A program made the translations under genes and the position numbers. Shown here in pieces: positions 9,952 through 19,408 of a stretch of 64,000 bases of DNA. This DNA comes from Methylobacter tundripaludum (lineage in GTDB: Bacteria; Pseudomonadota; Gammaproteobacteria; Methylococcales; Methylomonadaceae). The notes under the pieces are model-generated. The model was not told the origin of the DNA and made no database searches. It saw only the letters and a list, made by a program, of their open reading frames with translations. Positions within the stretch are counted from its first letter, which is position 1; every line of letters starts with the position of its first letter. The DNA lies in contig NZ_PTIY01000011.1 in assembly GCF_002934365.1 (NCBI RefSeq), positions 110,958 to 174,957 of the forward strand. Direction: 5' to 3'.

Positions 9952-10866
9952 TTAAATCTCTCTCCCAGCGACACCGAGCTCTTTAGCCGCAACCAGCAGC
10001 TCGTCGATGAAGTGCTGCGTATATAAAGGCAGGTAGTTGTTTTTTAAATAGGCGATCTTGGTTCTTGAGCTGGGAATAAGATGCGATAAATCCCGCGCCA
10101 CCAGATCATGATCCATCGCCGGATCATAGGCCATGCCGGCGATAATGCCGACGCCCATGCCCAGGCGGACATAAGTCTTGATCACGTCGGTATCGGCGGC
10201 GGCCAGAATAATGTCCAGCTCCATGTCGGTGTTTTTAAAGGCGGTCTCGATATTTGAGCGGCCGGTAAAACCGAAGCTGTAGGTGAGTATCGGATAAGAG
10301 GCGAGCCGTTTAAGAGAAATGTCACCCTCGCTCAGCGGATGATTTTTTGGCACCACGACCGCATGATGCCATTCATAGCAGGGTTTGACGACCAAATCGG
10401 CATCTTCGTCGACCTTCTCGGTGCAGATCGCAATATCGGCTTTCCGGGTGTGCAGTTTATTAATCAGTTGTTCGGGCGACGCTTCGATCATATAAATCCT
10501 GACGCCCGGATATTTTTCCCTAAAACGCAGGATAGGGCTGGGTAAAAAATACTTGGCCTGGGTGTGCGTGGTCGCAATATGCAGCACACCCTGGTTGCTG
10601 TCGATATAGTCGGCCGCTATGGTCTGGATATTGTTCTTGGCCATGTTAATGGTCGCGACTTCTGCCATGATGCGTTGGCCCAGGGAGGTCAAGCCTATCA
10701 GTTTCTTGCCTTGCCGTTCGTAGATCGGGGACCCCAGCTCGGCCTCGAAAAGCTGCAATTGCCGGCTGACCGCCGATTGCACGATGTGCATTTTTTCCGC
10801 CGCTTTTGAAAGGCTGAAATCATTTTCTTGAAGAACGCGAAGTAATTCAATTTGGCTTAAATTCAT
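9952..10866 (-). CDS. cysB: CysB-like LysR-family regulator of sulfur assimilation
   Basis: A 304-residue LysR regulator. The N-terminal winged helix-turn-helix is clear (SKAAEKMHIVQSAVSRQLQL). The effector domain carries the CysB/Cbl signature TTHTQAKYFLPSPI and a GFTGRSNIE segment around the inducer pocket. In enterobacteria CysB with N-acetylserine activates sulfate uptake and reduction genes. It sits directly downstream of the sulfate transporter genes, separated by a family B repeat, which supports the role. Slightly shorter than E. coli CysB (324). Cbl-type is an alternative, but only one copy is in the window. Confidence 0.88.
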   Translation of the reverse strand: MNLSQIELLRVLQENDFSLSKAAEKMHIVQSAVSRQLQLFEAELGSPIYERQGKKLIGLTSLGQRIMAEVATINMAKNNIQTIAADYIDSNQGVLHIATTHTQAKYFLPSPILRFREKYPGVRIYMIEASPEQLINKLHTRKADIAICTEKVDEDADLVVKPCYEWHHAVVVPKNHPLSEGDISLKRLASYPILTYSFGFTGRSNIETAFKNTDMELDIILAAADTDVIKTYVRLGMGVGIIAGMAYDPAMDHDLVARDLSHLIPSSRTKIAYLKNNYLPLYTQHFIDELLVAAKELGVAGREI

Positions 10867-10976
10867 TTATTAAAGATGTCCTATCTAATGATTGCACATG
10901 GATGACGCGGATTTAAACAGATGCCCGCGGATAACACTATAAAAAATTCGGGTGCGGCTTTTGTCCCCGCGCCCTA

Positions 10977-11124
10977 CTTAGGAACGTGCATGAAATAACT
11001 TGAGCAAGTTTTATTTTTCATGTTTTAACCATGAAGGTCATGAAGTGGCATGAAAGGTTTAAGTCTTCATGTCCTTCATGCTCTTCATGGTAATTGCCTA
11101 AATTAATTTATGCACGATCCTTAG
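10977..11124. repeat. Family B palindromic element, copy 1 (148 bp)
   Basis: Ends are imperfect inverted repeats: CTTAGGAACGTGCATGAAAT at the left mirrors the right end, which finishes TTATGCACGATCCTTAG. The core is a palindrome of CATGAAGG units. The reverse complement aligns end to end with 17461-17589, differing mainly by two insertions of about 10 and 9 bp in this copy. The two copies are inverted and bracket the cysA-to-yezD genes. Confidence 0.9.
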
Positions 11125-11159
11125 TTTCAAGTACCCGGCGCGCAACCTGACGGTCTCTA

Positions 11160-12194
11160 TTAATGAAACCAATGCGCATGGCGTATCCGCAGGTCAACCT
11201 TGTCGCCTTTGTTCAGATGCAGACGCCTGAACTGATCATTGGGCATTTCCGCATAAACGCTTGCAGCCGAGCCGTTCTTGACCAACTCGATGCGGATCAG
11301 GGCGCCCAGGTGTTGCCAGTCTTTCAGCGTTACAAAGGCGTCGCTGTCGGCTCTCGATTTTTCAATAACAATATCATGAGGGCGGACGTGAGCAATCTTG
11401 CCATAGTGTTGTGCTGTCGGTAATCCCGCTGCCTGCAACCAATCGGAGTCGTGTTCTTCCAGGTTAAAAACATTGGTTTGGCCGATAAAGCGGGACACGA
11501 AAGCATTGGCCGGATGATCGTAAATGTCGCCGGGCGCGCCTTGCTGTTCGATGCGCCCGTGGTTGAGCACCACAACCTGGCTGGCGACTTCCATGGCTTC
11601 TTCCTGGTCATGGGTGACAAAAATACTGGTGACATTCAGGTCATGATGCAGGTTGCGCAGCCATTGCCGCAAGTCCTTGCGCACGCCGGCATCCAGCGCG
11701 CCGAACGGCTCATCCAACAATAATACCGAAGGCTCAACAGCCAGCGCGCGAGCCAGCGCGATACGCTGGCGCTGTCCGCCGGACAGTTGATCGGGATAAC
11801 GGTCGTGCAGCCAGTCCAGTTGCACCAGGCCCAATAAATCATGCACCTTCTTGTGGATAATCGCTTCGCCCGGCCGCTCGCTGCGAGGCTTGACTCTTAA
11901 GCCGAACGCCACGTTCTCGAATACGGTCATGTGCCGGAACAGCGCATAGTGCTGAAATACAAAACCGATTTGGCGATTCTTGACCGGTTTATCGGTGACC
12001 TTATCGCCTTTCAAGAACACATCGCCTTGGTCTGCTTGCTCAAGACCGGCAATGATGCGCAGCAACGTGGTTTTTCCGCAGCCGGACGGCCCCAGCAAAG
12101 CGACTAATTCGCCTTCGGGAATGTCGAGGCTGATATTGTCCAGCGCGGAGAACGAGCCGAAATGTTTACTGATATGGTTTACGCTAATACTCAT
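11160..12194 (-). CDS. cysA: Sulfate/thiosulfate ABC transporter ATPase CysA
   Basis: Cytoplasmic ATPase energising sulfate import. The 344-residue protein has Walker [10 protein letters not shown], the Q-loop in [14 protein letters not shown], signature LSGGQRQR, Walker B plus D-loop [11 protein letters not shown], and switch His in VTHDQEEAM. Residues about 240-340 form the TOBE-like regulatory tail typical of CysA/PotA. It is the last transporter gene of sbp-cysT-cysW-cysA, 64 nt after cysW, with cysB following. Thiosulfate or molybdate as alternative substrates cannot be excluded, but the partners are sulfate type. Confidence 0.95.
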   Translation of the reverse strand: MSISVNHISKHFGSFSALDNISLDIPEGELVALLGPSGCGKTTLLRIIAGLEQADQGDVFLKGDKVTDKPVKNRQIGFVFQHYALFRHMTVFENVAFGLRVKPRSERPGEAIIHKKVHDLLGLVQLDWLHDRYPDQLSGGQRQRIALARALAVEPSVLLLDEPFGALDAGVRKDLRQWLRNLHHDLNVTSIFVTHDQEEAMEVASQVVVLNHGRIEQQGAPGDIYDHPANAFVSRFIGQTNVFNLEEHDSDWLQAAGLPTAQHYGKIAHVRPHDIVIEKSRADSDAFVTLKDWQHLGALIRIELVKNGSAASVYAEMPNDQFRRLHLNKGDKVDLRIRHAHWFH

Positions 12195-12258
12195 GGGATT
12201 TCTCTAAATATTTTAAATTCAGGGGAAAGATGAAGGGCGAAAATATTTCCTGTCCCAC

Positions 12259-13134
12259 TCAGCCTTTAGCCTTTAGTTTTTTATCTTGATTTTGCTTCCA
12301 CTCAAGGACGGTCTTAAACACCAGCGTTACCACGGCCAGGGCCGCCAATAGCGAAGCGCCGGCGAAGGAACCGACAAAGTCGTATTCGTTGTAACTGACC
12401 TCGACATGCAGCGGCAGCGTGTTGGTCAGTCCGCGGATATGGCCGGACACCACCGAGACGGCGCCGAATTCGCCCATCGCCCTGGCGTTACACAGCAGCA
12501 CGCCGTTCAGCAGGCCCCATTTGACATTCGGCAAGGTGACTCTGAAAAAGGTTTGCCAGCCGCTGGCGCCGAGCGACAGCGCGGCTTCCTCTTCTTCATG
12601 GCCAATTTCCTGCATCAGCGGAATCAGCTCCCTGGCAACGAACGGGAAAGTCACGAACAGGGTCGCCAGAACAATCCCCGGCACGGCGAAGATGATCTTG
12701 ATGTCATGTTCGGAAAACCAGGGGCCCAGCCATCCTTGCGCGCCGAAAATCAGCACATAAATCAAACCGGCAATCACCGGCGATACCGAAAACGGCAGAT
12801 CGATCAGGGTAATCAGCAGGCTTTTACCGCGAAAGTCAAACCGGGCTATCGCCCAGGCGGCGGAAACGCCGAACACGGTGGTCAGCGGCACGGTGATCAA
12901 TGCAATGAACAGCGTCAGTCTCATCGCAGCCAGCGCATCGGGGTGGGTCAGGCTGGAGCTGTAGGCCGTCCAGCCTTTGGCAAAAGCCTCAACCAACACG
13001 GTTAACAGCGGCAAAAGCAAAAACAAACCGATAATACCGAGGGTGAGTCCGATCAAGACATATCGAACCCAGTTGGGATCGGATAGCGTGAGTTTTTTTG
13101 AAGTAATGAAGGAGTTTGCGGAAACGGCGCTCAT
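12259..13134 (-). CDS. cysW: Sulfate ABC transporter permease CysW
   Basis: Inner-membrane permease of 291 residues with six predicted helices. The EAA loop that docks the ATPase reads [20 protein letters not shown], and [13 protein letters not shown] is a CysW-type motif. The ATG at 13134 is preferred over an upstream one at 13209 because GAGG lies 8 nt before it and it begins 10 nt after the cysT stop. The last codons run into two GGCTAAA heptamer units (repeat family D), giving the tail KKLKAKG, so the natural C-terminus may have been altered by the repeat. Confidence 0.94.
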   Translation of the reverse strand: MSAVSANSFITSKKLTLSDPNWVRYVLIGLTLGIIGLFLLLPLLTVLVEAFAKGWTAYSSSLTHPDALAAMRLTLFIALITVPLTTVFGVSAAWAIARFDFRGKSLLITLIDLPFSVSPVIAGLIYVLIFGAQGWLGPWFSEHDIKIIFAVPGIVLATLFVTFPFVARELIPLMQEIGHEEEEAALSLGASGWQTFFRVTLPNVKWGLLNGVLLCNARAMGEFGAVSVVSGHIRGLTNTLPLHVEVSYNEYDFVGSFAGASLLAALAVVTLVFKTVLEWKQNQDKKLKAKG

Positions 13135-13144
13135 CACGAATTCC

Positions 13145-13972
13145 TCACAGTTGTCCTGAACGGCGGCGTACCCACCATTGCAGCCCGTTAATAAGTAACA
13201 GCAGTACAAACGACAGGATCAGCATGGTCAAGCCAATTGCGGTTGCCCCAGCGTAATCGTATTGTTCCAGTTTGGTGATAATCAACAGCGGCACAATCTC
13301 CGAGATATACGGCATATTGCCGGCAATGAAAATGACCGACCCGTATTCGCCGATGCCTCGCGCAAAAGCCAGCGCAAAACCGGTAATCGTAGCGGGCAGG
13401 ATATTAGGCAAGATGACCTTGACAAATGTTTGCCGCCGGGTAGCGCCGAGACTGGCGGCGGCTTCTTCCATTGCGGTATCCAGTTCCTGCAGCACCGGCT
13501 CGATGGTGCGCACCACAAACGGTAAGCCGATAAAGATCAAGGCAAAGACAATGCCCAGCGGTTTGTAGGCAATTTGGATCCCGAGACTGTCCATGACCAG
13601 CTTGCCGATCCAGCCGCGAGGTTCGTAGATCGCCGCCAGCACGATGCCGGCTACGGCGGTCGGCAAGGCGAACGGCAGGTCGATCAGGGCGTCAAACAGG
13701 CGTTTGCCGGGAAATGAGTAGCGTACCAGCGACCAGGCGATGATAAAGCCGAATATCGCAGCCGCGGCGGCGGCAATTAACGCCGCGCCAAAGCTTAGCC
13801 TGAAAGAAGCCTGTACACGCTCATTGGTCAGTATCGCCCAGTATTCGTTCAGGCTAAGCTGTAACGTTTTCAACAGCATCGCGCTGAGCGGAATCAGCAC
13901 GATCAGAGCCAGATAGAACAGGGTAAATCCTATGGCCGGGCGAAATCCCGGCATGATGTTACTTTGCGGCAT
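13145..13972 (-). CDS. cysT: Sulfate ABC transporter permease CysT (CysU)
   Basis: Second permease, 275 residues. It has six helices, the EAA motif ([19 protein letters not shown]) and the conserved [17 protein letters not shown] stretch. It forms the membrane channel with CysW. Stop-to-start distance to cysW is 10 nt, showing tight cotranscription. Upstream, 116 nt separate it from the binding-protein gene, with an intrinsic terminator in between, so part of its expression depends on read-through. Confidence 0.94.
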   Translation of the reverse strand: MPQSNIMPGFRPAIGFTLFYLALIVLIPLSAMLLKTLQLSLNEYWAILTNERVQASFRLSFGAALIAAAAAAIFGFIIAWSLVRYSFPGKRLFDALIDLPFALPTAVAGIVLAAIYEPRGWIGKLVMDSLGIQIAYKPLGIVFALIFIGLPFVVRTIEPVLQELDTAMEEAAASLGATRRQTFVKVILPNILPATITGFALAFARGIGEYGSVIFIAGNMPYISEIVPLLIITKLEQYDYAGATAIGLTMLILSFVLLLLINGLQWWVRRRSGQL

Positions 13973-14041
13973 GTCAGTAATTTCCGGTTACATTAAAACA
14001 GAGGTGTTATATTTCTCAGCTGTTTCATGTGTTTTTAACGT

Positions 14042-14074
14042 AAAAAAGCGGGAGTGAACGAGGCGCTCGCTCCC
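14042..14074 (-). terminator. Intrinsic terminator between sbp and cysT
   Basis: On the minus strand GGGAGCGAGCG pairs with CGTTCACTCCC (with mismatches) and is followed by GCTTTTTTA. It lies 15 nt after the sbp stop and inside the operon. It probably makes the abundant binding protein exceed the membrane components, a common arrangement in ABC importers. Confidence 0.65.
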
Positions 14075-14088
14075 ACAGGAAGGACAAC

Positions 14089-15093
14089 TTATGGTTTGTA
14101 GATTTGATCGAAAAGGCCGCCGTCATCGAAATGCTCTTTTTGCACTTGCGCCCAGCTGCCGAACTTCTCGCTGACGGTAAACAGCTCCAATTTCGGAAAG
14201 CGTTTTAAGTCTTCAGGATTGGCGTGTTCGGGTTGGTAAGGGCGGTAAAAATGCTTTGCCGCCAGTTTTTGCCCAATCGGCGAATACAGGTATTGCAGAT
14301 AACCTTCGGCCAAATCCAGGTTGCCGTTCTTTTTGGCGACCTTCTCGACCACGGCGACCGGGGTTTCCGTCTTGATACTGACCGGCGGCACCACGATTTC
14401 GAATTCACCGGCGCCCTGTTCGTTAACCGCCAAAAACGCTTCGTTTTCCCAAGTGATCAGCACATCGCCGATACCGCGTTGAATAAAGGTTGTGGTGGAG
14501 CCGCGCGCGCCGGAATCCAAAACCGGCGCATTCTTGTAAATTTTCTTTACGAAGTCCTTGGCGGCTTCCTTGCCGCCGAATTTTTTTTCTCCAAACGCCC
14601 AGGCAGCCAGATAGTTATAACGCGCGCCGCCCGATGTTTTAGGATTGGGCGTGATCACCGAGACGCCGTCTTTGGCCAAGTCATCCCAGTTTTTAATACC
14701 TTTGGGATTGCCTTTGTGGACCAAAAATACAATGGTGGAGGTATAAGGCAAGCTGTTATTGGGCAGGCGGGTTTGCCAATCTTTAGGAATCACTCCAGCC
14801 CGCTCGGCAATTTGGTCGATATCGTGCGACAACGCCAAAGTGACTACGTCCGCTTCCAGGCCGTCGATTACCGCCCGTGTCTGCTTGCCGCCACCACCGT
14901 GCGATTGTTGTACACCGACGTCTTCTCCGGTTTTTTCTTTCCAGTATTTAATAAATTCTTTGTTGTAGTCCTGATACAGCTCTCTGGTCGGGTCGTATGA
15001 CACATTGAGAATGGTTCTTTCAGCCAAGGCCGTACCGCTTGAAAGCAGGGTTAGCGCGAACAGCAGATGTTTTAATGGTTTGGTGAGTTTCAT
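14089..15093 (-). CDS. sbp: Periplasmic sulfate-binding protein
   Basis: A 334-residue periplasmic receptor for sulfate. A signal peptide is visible ([17 protein letters not shown], cut before ERTILN). The family signatures follow: [37 protein letters not shown] and [24 protein letters not shown] lies 5 nt before the start. It heads the sbp-cysT-cysW-cysA operon. About 120 nt upstream there is a palindrome shared with yezD. Sbp type is favoured over CysP by the N-terminal wording, but both bind sulfate. Confidence 0.93.
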   Translation of the reverse strand: MKLTKPLKHLLFALTLLSSGTALAERTILNVSYDPTRELYQDYNKEFIKYWKEKTGEDVGVQQSHGGGGKQTRAVIDGLEADVVTLALSHDIDQIAERAGVIPKDWQTRLPNNSLPYTSTIVFLVHKGNPKGIKNWDDLAKDGVSVITPNPKTSGGARYNYLAAWAFGEKKFGGKEAAKDFVKKIYKNAPVLDSGARGSTTTFIQRGIGDVLITWENEAFLAVNEQGAGEFEIVVPPVSIKTETPVAVVEKVAKKNGNLDLAEGYLQYLYSPIGQKLAAKHFYRPYQPEHANPEDLKRFPKLELFTVSEKFGSWAQVQKEHFDDGGLFDQIYKP

Positions 15094-15203
15094 GGTTTCT
15101 CCTTAATGGAAGCTGTTTTATTTGCTTTGCCGCATCGTTTTAATTTAAGCGTCATAACGATCCGCATGGAAAGCATGGTAATCAAATTAGGTTGGCAACA
15201 AAA

Positions 15204-15243
15204 ACGATATATTTAGATGCATACATCTAAAAATTAGATAATA
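15204..15243 (-). promoter_or_regulatory. Candidate sulfur-regulon operator upstream of sbp
   Basis: The core TTTAGATG-CATA-CATCTAAA (15212-15231) is a perfect 8+4+8 palindrome. It is embedded in a 40 bp block starting AAAACGATAT and ending TTAGATA that closely matches 17375-17414 upstream of yezD. It lies 119 bp before the sbp start. I do not recognise the binding protein; it does not look like a described CysB site. Confidence 0.6.
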
Positions 15244-15350
15244 AGCCTGGGGCAGAATACTCAGCGGTCTTGTCGTGCATTATCGGATTTGCCTCATCCT
15301 TCATCTGCCGGAGCAAAGGAGGACAAGGCCGGAAAACCCGGTAGGACGAG

Positions 15351-15490
15351 GGAGAAGCGCTGATTGAGCCCTTCGGCAGACTCAGGGTGAACGCTAAGGC
15401 ATTGATTCCGTTAGTGCTGAGTGTTTCGATTGCGCTCAGGAGAGACGCCTGTCGAAGCATGAACGGAATCAAGTTGTTCGGCGCCGACCT
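15351..15490. repeat. Degenerate family C repeat
   Basis: Begins GGAGAAGCGCTGATTGAGCC and contains the recognisable CTTCGGCAGACTCAGGGTGA and GTCGAAGCATGAACGGAATC blocks of the 110 bp element, but longer and diverged. It fills much of the 399 nt gap between sbp and the porin gene. I see no gene in the rest of that gap. Confidence 0.65.
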
Positions 15491-15492
15491 CG

Positions 15493-17016
15493 TTATAATT
15501 TGGGCTTGCCATCGCCAAATGCATTCAAGCTGACTTCAAAGTAGAAGAAGTTGCTGGCCTCAGTGGTGAAAGGACCGCTCGGTGCGGCCTGCGCCCTGGT
15601 AAAGCTGCCTGGTTCGAAACGGGCGTAACTTAAGCTCCAGTCGACATACGGATTGAGTTTGTGGCGCATGCGGAAGTCGAGCTCATGGCCCAGGAAACTG
15701 CCGCTTCGGCCCGTTGTATCCCTCAGGTTAGCCCGGTTCCAGGCCTCGGTTTCGCTTTCCAGCCAGAACGCGCCATAACCGGCGTCGAGGCGGACATCTT
15801 TGTGCGGGGTGAACTCCAGGCGGGCTTTGGGCGCATGCACGTTATCCCAGGAGAAATAGTCGTTGCGCGACCACGGCTGGTTGAAGCCGTAAAATGCATC
15901 GAATTTTTCGTTCGAGCCGCTTGAAGCATTTCTATTGGGATCCTTGTCGCCGGTACCGAAACCGTAATAGGCGCTGACTCTCGGTTTCCAGTCATGGTCA
16001 AAGGTGTAACCCGTTTCCAAAGAGTAAGCCAGTGCATCGTGCTGAAGCTCCAGCTCCTTGGCCACGCCCGTTCTGGTATAGCCAAACCGGCCGAACTGTT
16101 TGTTGATGTCGGCATCGAAATCGAAGCCGCTGTCGCCGAACAAGCCGTAAACCCGTAAGCCCGGTGCAAAAATATCCATACTGTTCTTGCGGTCGGCAAC
16201 AATCCTATTATAAGGATCGCCATTGACCTTGCGCCCCATAAAGTAGGGCTGGATGGTGATGTAATCCGACCATTGCCGGATACTCAGCACGCCGCCGTAA
16301 AACCAGGTATCTTCATCGGGTTGGTCGAAGTCGTATTTCAAACGCTGAACCGGTTGGAATGCGAAGGTGTCCAGATCCCAGTTGTTTTGTTTCTTGCCGA
16401 ATCGGACACGGAAACCCTCGAAGTTATTGGTGGTGTTGCGGAACTGGTTGCTGCCCACCAGACGTCGATCCAGCAATTCCAAAGCCTGGCGGCCGGCGCG
16501 GATGCTTAACGGCCGGTTATGGCCGAGCGCATTGTCAAAGTATAACTCGGCATAGCCCTGAATTATTTCAAACTCGTTGACATCGGAATCGGTCTTTTCA
16601 TACAAACCGTTGTAACTGCGGGCGTCTTCAAACTCGACCGCAAAGCGCAAGGGGTCGAGAATGTCTTTTACGCCGACATAGCCACGGGTTCTCAACAGCC
16701 ATAGATTGTCGGGATCGTTGCGATAAGTGGATAACGTAGCGCCGGTTGTGGAATCGTTTCTGCGCCGGTAATCGTTTTCCCGGTACTCGTAGCGGGTGCG
16801 GAAGTCCAGGCCCACATCCAGCCAATCCACATCACGGAACTGCTTGAATTGGGTCTTGCTCAGATTTCGCACATAAGCCGGCGGATCGGTGTCCGGTTCG
16901 ACGCGATAGCCTTTAGTCTTACGGTAATAATCCTCGGCATTCGCCAAGCCGGGCCATGTCAGCAACAGGCCCAAGGCACCGGCTACCGACGCGGTATTTA
17001 CGAGTTTACGCTTCAT
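15493..17016 (-). CDS. Outer-membrane porin, alginate-export-like family
   Basis: A 507-residue beta-barrel with signal peptide (SVAGALGLLLTWPGLANA, cut before EDYY). The mature part is rich in alternating aromatic strands and contains the family block FRTRYEYRENDYRRRND and VGSNQFRNTTNNFEGFRV, as in AlgE-like alginate export family proteins. Start is set at the ATG at 17016, where AGGTGA lies at good distance; a GTG at 17025 is also in frame. It follows yezD and lies between the sulfate genes, so a sulfonate- or sulfate-scavenging channel is plausible, but the solute is unknown. Confidence 0.75.
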   Translation of the reverse strand: MKRKLVNTASVAGALGLLLTWPGLANAEDYYRKTKGYRVEPDTDPPAYVRNLSKTQFKQFRDVDWLDVGLDFRTRYEYRENDYRRRNDSTTGATLSTYRNDPDNLWLLRTRGYVGVKDILDPLRFAVEFEDARSYNGLYEKTDSDVNEFEIIQGYAELYFDNALGHNRPLSIRAGRQALELLDRRLVGSNQFRNTTNNFEGFRVRFGKKQNNWDLDTFAFQPVQRLKYDFDQPDEDTWFYGGVLSIRQWSDYITIQPYFMGRKVNGDPYNRIVADRKNSMDIFAPGLRVYGLFGDSGFDFDADINKQFGRFGYTRTGVAKELELQHDALAYSLETGYTFDHDWKPRVSAYYGFGTGDKDPNRNASSGSNEKFDAFYGFNQPWSRNDYFSWDNVHAPKARLEFTPHKDVRLDAGYGAFWLESETEAWNRANLRDTTGRSGSFLGHELDFRMRHKLNPYVDWSLSYARFEPGSFTRAQAAPSGPFTTEASNFFYFEVSLNAFGDGKPKL

Positions 17017-17124
17017 GATGTTCACCTAAAATCTCTGTTGGGTACAGTAACTTCCGGTGATCCGGTCGGTTTGTATTTATGATGTGGTAATGCTTTCGCC
17101 GTTTTTTACGGTAGAAATAGAAAA

Positions 17125-17298
17125 TTATTTTTTATTGTCAAAGCGTAGTTTCTCCCTACGCTCGATTTGTACAACCTTGTTTTCGTGAATGGTAATTTCA
17201 ATCGAACCGAACTTAATCTCTTGTAAAATGGCGGCAATCTGGTTTGCGATTTCAGTTGTTCGCGGATCTCTATATGTTTTTTCTAATTTAAGCGCCAT
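17125..17298 (-). CDS. yezD: YezD-family small protein (DUF2292)
   Basis: A 57-residue frame from ATG 17298 to TAA 17125 that is easily missed because of its size. Its core EIKFGSIEITIHENKVVQIE carries the YezD/DUF2292 pattern (FGSVEI-I-DGKVVQIE-EK-R). Members are small proteins of unknown biochemical role found beside sulfate, sulfonate and cysteine genes. Here it precedes the porin gene by 108 nt on the same strand and shares a palindromic upstream element with sbp. This supports a sulfur-starvation regulon. Confidence 0.85.
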   Translation of the reverse strand: MALKLEKTYRDPRTTEIANQIAAILQEIKFGSIEITIHENKVVQIERREKLRFDNKK

Positions 17299-17374
17299 GA
17301 AATACTCACTATCGAAGTTGAAATGTATCGATTACGTTGGCGGGAAGTTTAAAGAGAATTTTATATTTAATAAA

Positions 17375-17414
17375 ACGACAATATTAGATGTTTGTATCTA
17401 ATTAGAAGATATTA
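17375..17414 (-). promoter_or_regulatory. Candidate sulfur-regulon operator upstream of yezD
   Basis: ATTAGATG-TTTG-TATCTAAT (17383-17402), one mismatch in an 8+4+8 palindrome, within a block beginning AAAACGACAATATT and ending AGAAGATA. It aligns without gaps to 15204-15243 and lies 85 bp upstream of the yezD start. Confidence 0.6.
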
Positions 17415-17460
17415 TCCGTTTCACTTTCCGCTACCGGGTCCTTGAATTCAGCGGTTTCAG

Positions 17461-17589
17461 CTAAGGACCGTGCATAAATTAATTTAGGCAATTACCATGA
17501 AGGACATGAAGACTTAAACCTTTCATGTCCTTCATGGTTAAAAAATGAAAAATAAAACTTGCTCAAGTTATTTCATGCACGTTCCTAAG
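17461..17589. repeat. Family B palindromic element, copy 2 (129 bp)
   Basis: Starts CTAAGGACCGTGCATAAATT and ends TGCACGTTCCTAAG. Inverted relative to the copy at 10977-11124. The DNA from 17590 to 17857 after it holds no gene I can support. Confidence 0.9.
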
Positions 17590-17857
17590 CGTTATTCCAG
17601 CGTAACGCATACAGTGGAAGCTTATTTGCAATCGTCCCGTCTTATTCTTTGTCTCATTTCATTGTCACGGCACAGAAAATTGCTTTTATCGGCGTTATAA
17701 GGCCGGGATCGTCAAAATAGACGAGGCAGGAGGATTGATTTTGCGTTGGACGTGGCGCGTAGAAACAGGGGAGGGGAGCAGTGGATTTTAGCGGTTTACT
17801 TGAGGCGGTTTGGGCCGGCGTAATCGTAAACAAACCGGCGCAACCGCGTCTTTACCG

Positions 17858-18301
17858 TTATTTAGCCTTTTCCACGTCAAACACCGTGCCGCGAATCGCG
17901 ACGACTTTTACCTTGGTGGATATATCGCAATCTTCGCCATGAACTTTCCAGATCGAATCATCGACTTTTATTGTTCCCTCGCCGTTTTCTATCGGTTTGT
18001 ACAGGCTGAAGACTCGGCCGATGTATTGAGCGCCGCGTTTGTTCAGCAAGGGGTGGTCTGTCGCTATCGGATGTTTTTTGCCGTAAAGCTTCCAGACAGC
18101 GATCGCGGCAATCGACAGGACGGAAAAAATCAATACCTGCAAGTCCGTGCCGATCACAGGTATCAGCAACAGCAGGCAGCCGGTGACAAAGCCGGATGCC
18201 GCCATCCACAGGAAGAAAAAGCCGGGGACCAGCAGCTCTATGACTAACAGCCCGAGCGCCAGTACCCACCAGTTCCAGAAAACAATTGTTAATTGATCCA
18301 T
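17858..18301 (-). CDS. NfeD-family membrane protein
   Basis: A 147-residue short NfeD protein. Residues about 5-70 form three closely spaced helices (WNWWVLALGLLVIELLVPGF and following), and the C-terminal OB-fold includes GEGTIKVDDSIWKVHGEDCD and KVKVVAIRGTVFDVEKAK. NfeD proteins partner SPFH proteins in membrane microdomains. The ATG at 18301 follows the stop of the SPFH gene by one base, so translation is probably coupled. A longer frame to 18370 would overlap that gene and is less likely. Confidence 0.9.
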   Translation of the reverse strand: MDQLTIVFWNWWVLALGLLVIELLVPGFFFLWMAASGFVTGCLLLLIPVIGTDLQVLIFSVLSIAAIAVWKLYGKKHPIATDHPLLNKRGAQYIGRVFSLYKPIENGEGTIKVDDSIWKVHGEDCDISTKVKVVAIRGTVFDVEKAK

Positions 18302-18302
18302 G

Positions 18303-19223
18303 TCAGCTCTTTTTAGCGCTATTGGACATGGTTTCTTTCGCCAGTTCGCTAATGCCGCCGATGGCGCCAATCACGCTTGATGAGTCCAGCGGCATAAAAA
18401 CCAGTTTGCTGTTGTTGGCGGAGCCTATGTCTTTTAACGCCTCGATGTATTTTTGCGCGACAAAATAGTTAATGGCCTGGACGTCGCCTTTGGCGATGGC
18501 TTCCGACACCATTAATGTCGCTTTGGCTTCCGCTTGGGCCAGCCGTTCGCGGGCGTCGGCATCGCGGTAGGAGGCTTCTTTGCGGCCTTCGGCTTCCAGG
18601 ATGGCCGCCTGTTGCGCGCCTTCCGCGCGTAAAATCTCGGACTGCCTTAAGCCTTCCGCTTCAAGAATCGAGGCGCGTTTCAAGCGCTCGGCTTTCATTT
18701 GCCTGCCCATGGCTTCGACCAAATCCTTGGGCGGGGCGATGTCCTTTATTTCGATACGGGTGACTTTGATGCCCCACGGTGTGGTTGCATCGTCTACCAC
18801 GGACAGCAGCCGTGCATTGATGTCGTCACGGCGCGACAACAACTCGTCCAGATCCATCGATCCCATCACGGTACGGATATTGGTCATCACCAGATTCAGG
18901 ATGGCCCAGCCCAGCTGGCTGACTTCATAAGCGGCCTTGGCGGCGTCCATGACCTGGTAAAAAACCACCCCGTCCACAGTCACCATCGCGTTATCCTTGG
19001 TGATCACTTCCTGGGACGGCACGTCCATCACCTGTTCCATCATGATCATCTTGTTGCCGATGCGCTCAAAAATAGGCCAGATAAAGTCCAAGCCGGGCGT
19101 CAGTGTGCGGGTATATTTGCCGAAGCGCTCGACGGTGTATTCCATGCCCTGGGGAACCGACTTGACGCTCATAAATACCATCAAGACAGCGAAAACCAAA
19201 AATGCTAAAACAAAACCACCCAT
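18303..19223 (-). CDS. qmcA: SPFH/Band-7 protein (QmcA/stomatin-like)
   Basis: A 306-residue membrane-anchored scaffold protein. A single N-terminal helix ([19 protein letters not shown]) precedes the Band-7 domain ([35 protein letters not shown]). A long Ala/Glu-rich coiled coil with repeated ILEAEG/ILRAEG units follows, then [20 protein letters not shown]. Start at 19223 is supported by AGGGGG upstream; in-frame upstream sequence to 19292 looks non-coding. It forms a two-gene operon with nfeD. Confidence 0.92.
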   Translation of the reverse strand: MGGFVLAFLVFAVLMVFMSVKSVPQGMEYTVERFGKYTRTLTPGLDFIWPIFERIGNKMIMMEQVMDVPSQEVITKDNAMVTVDGVVFYQVMDAAKAAYEVSQLGWAILNLVMTNIRTVMGSMDLDELLSRRDDINARLLSVVDDATTPWGIKVTRIEIKDIAPPKDLVEAMGRQMKAERLKRASILEAEGLRQSEILRAEGAQQAAILEAEGRKEASYRDADARERLAQAEAKATLMVSEAIAKGDVQAINYFVAQKYIEALKDIGSANNSKLVFMPLDSSSVIGAIGGISELAKETMSNSAKKS

Positions 19224-19408
19224 AAAACCCCCTGATTTTTTGACACGGGATGTGCCGGACTTCAACCGATTGAAAAAAAGCAATGCCAACAATTAAAGTA
19301 AAACCGTTAAAATACCGCCGGGCAGTGTTGCATTGCATGCATGGACTCGCGACCGCCCGACTAATAATAATATAAATCTATCTAAATGTAAGTTAACGGG
19401 TAATTATA

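Noticed and set aside
10977..17589. Insertion-sequence composite transposon carrying the cys genes
   Set aside because: The flanking elements are 129-148 bp palindromes without any transposase gene, so only the inverted repeat pair can be claimed.
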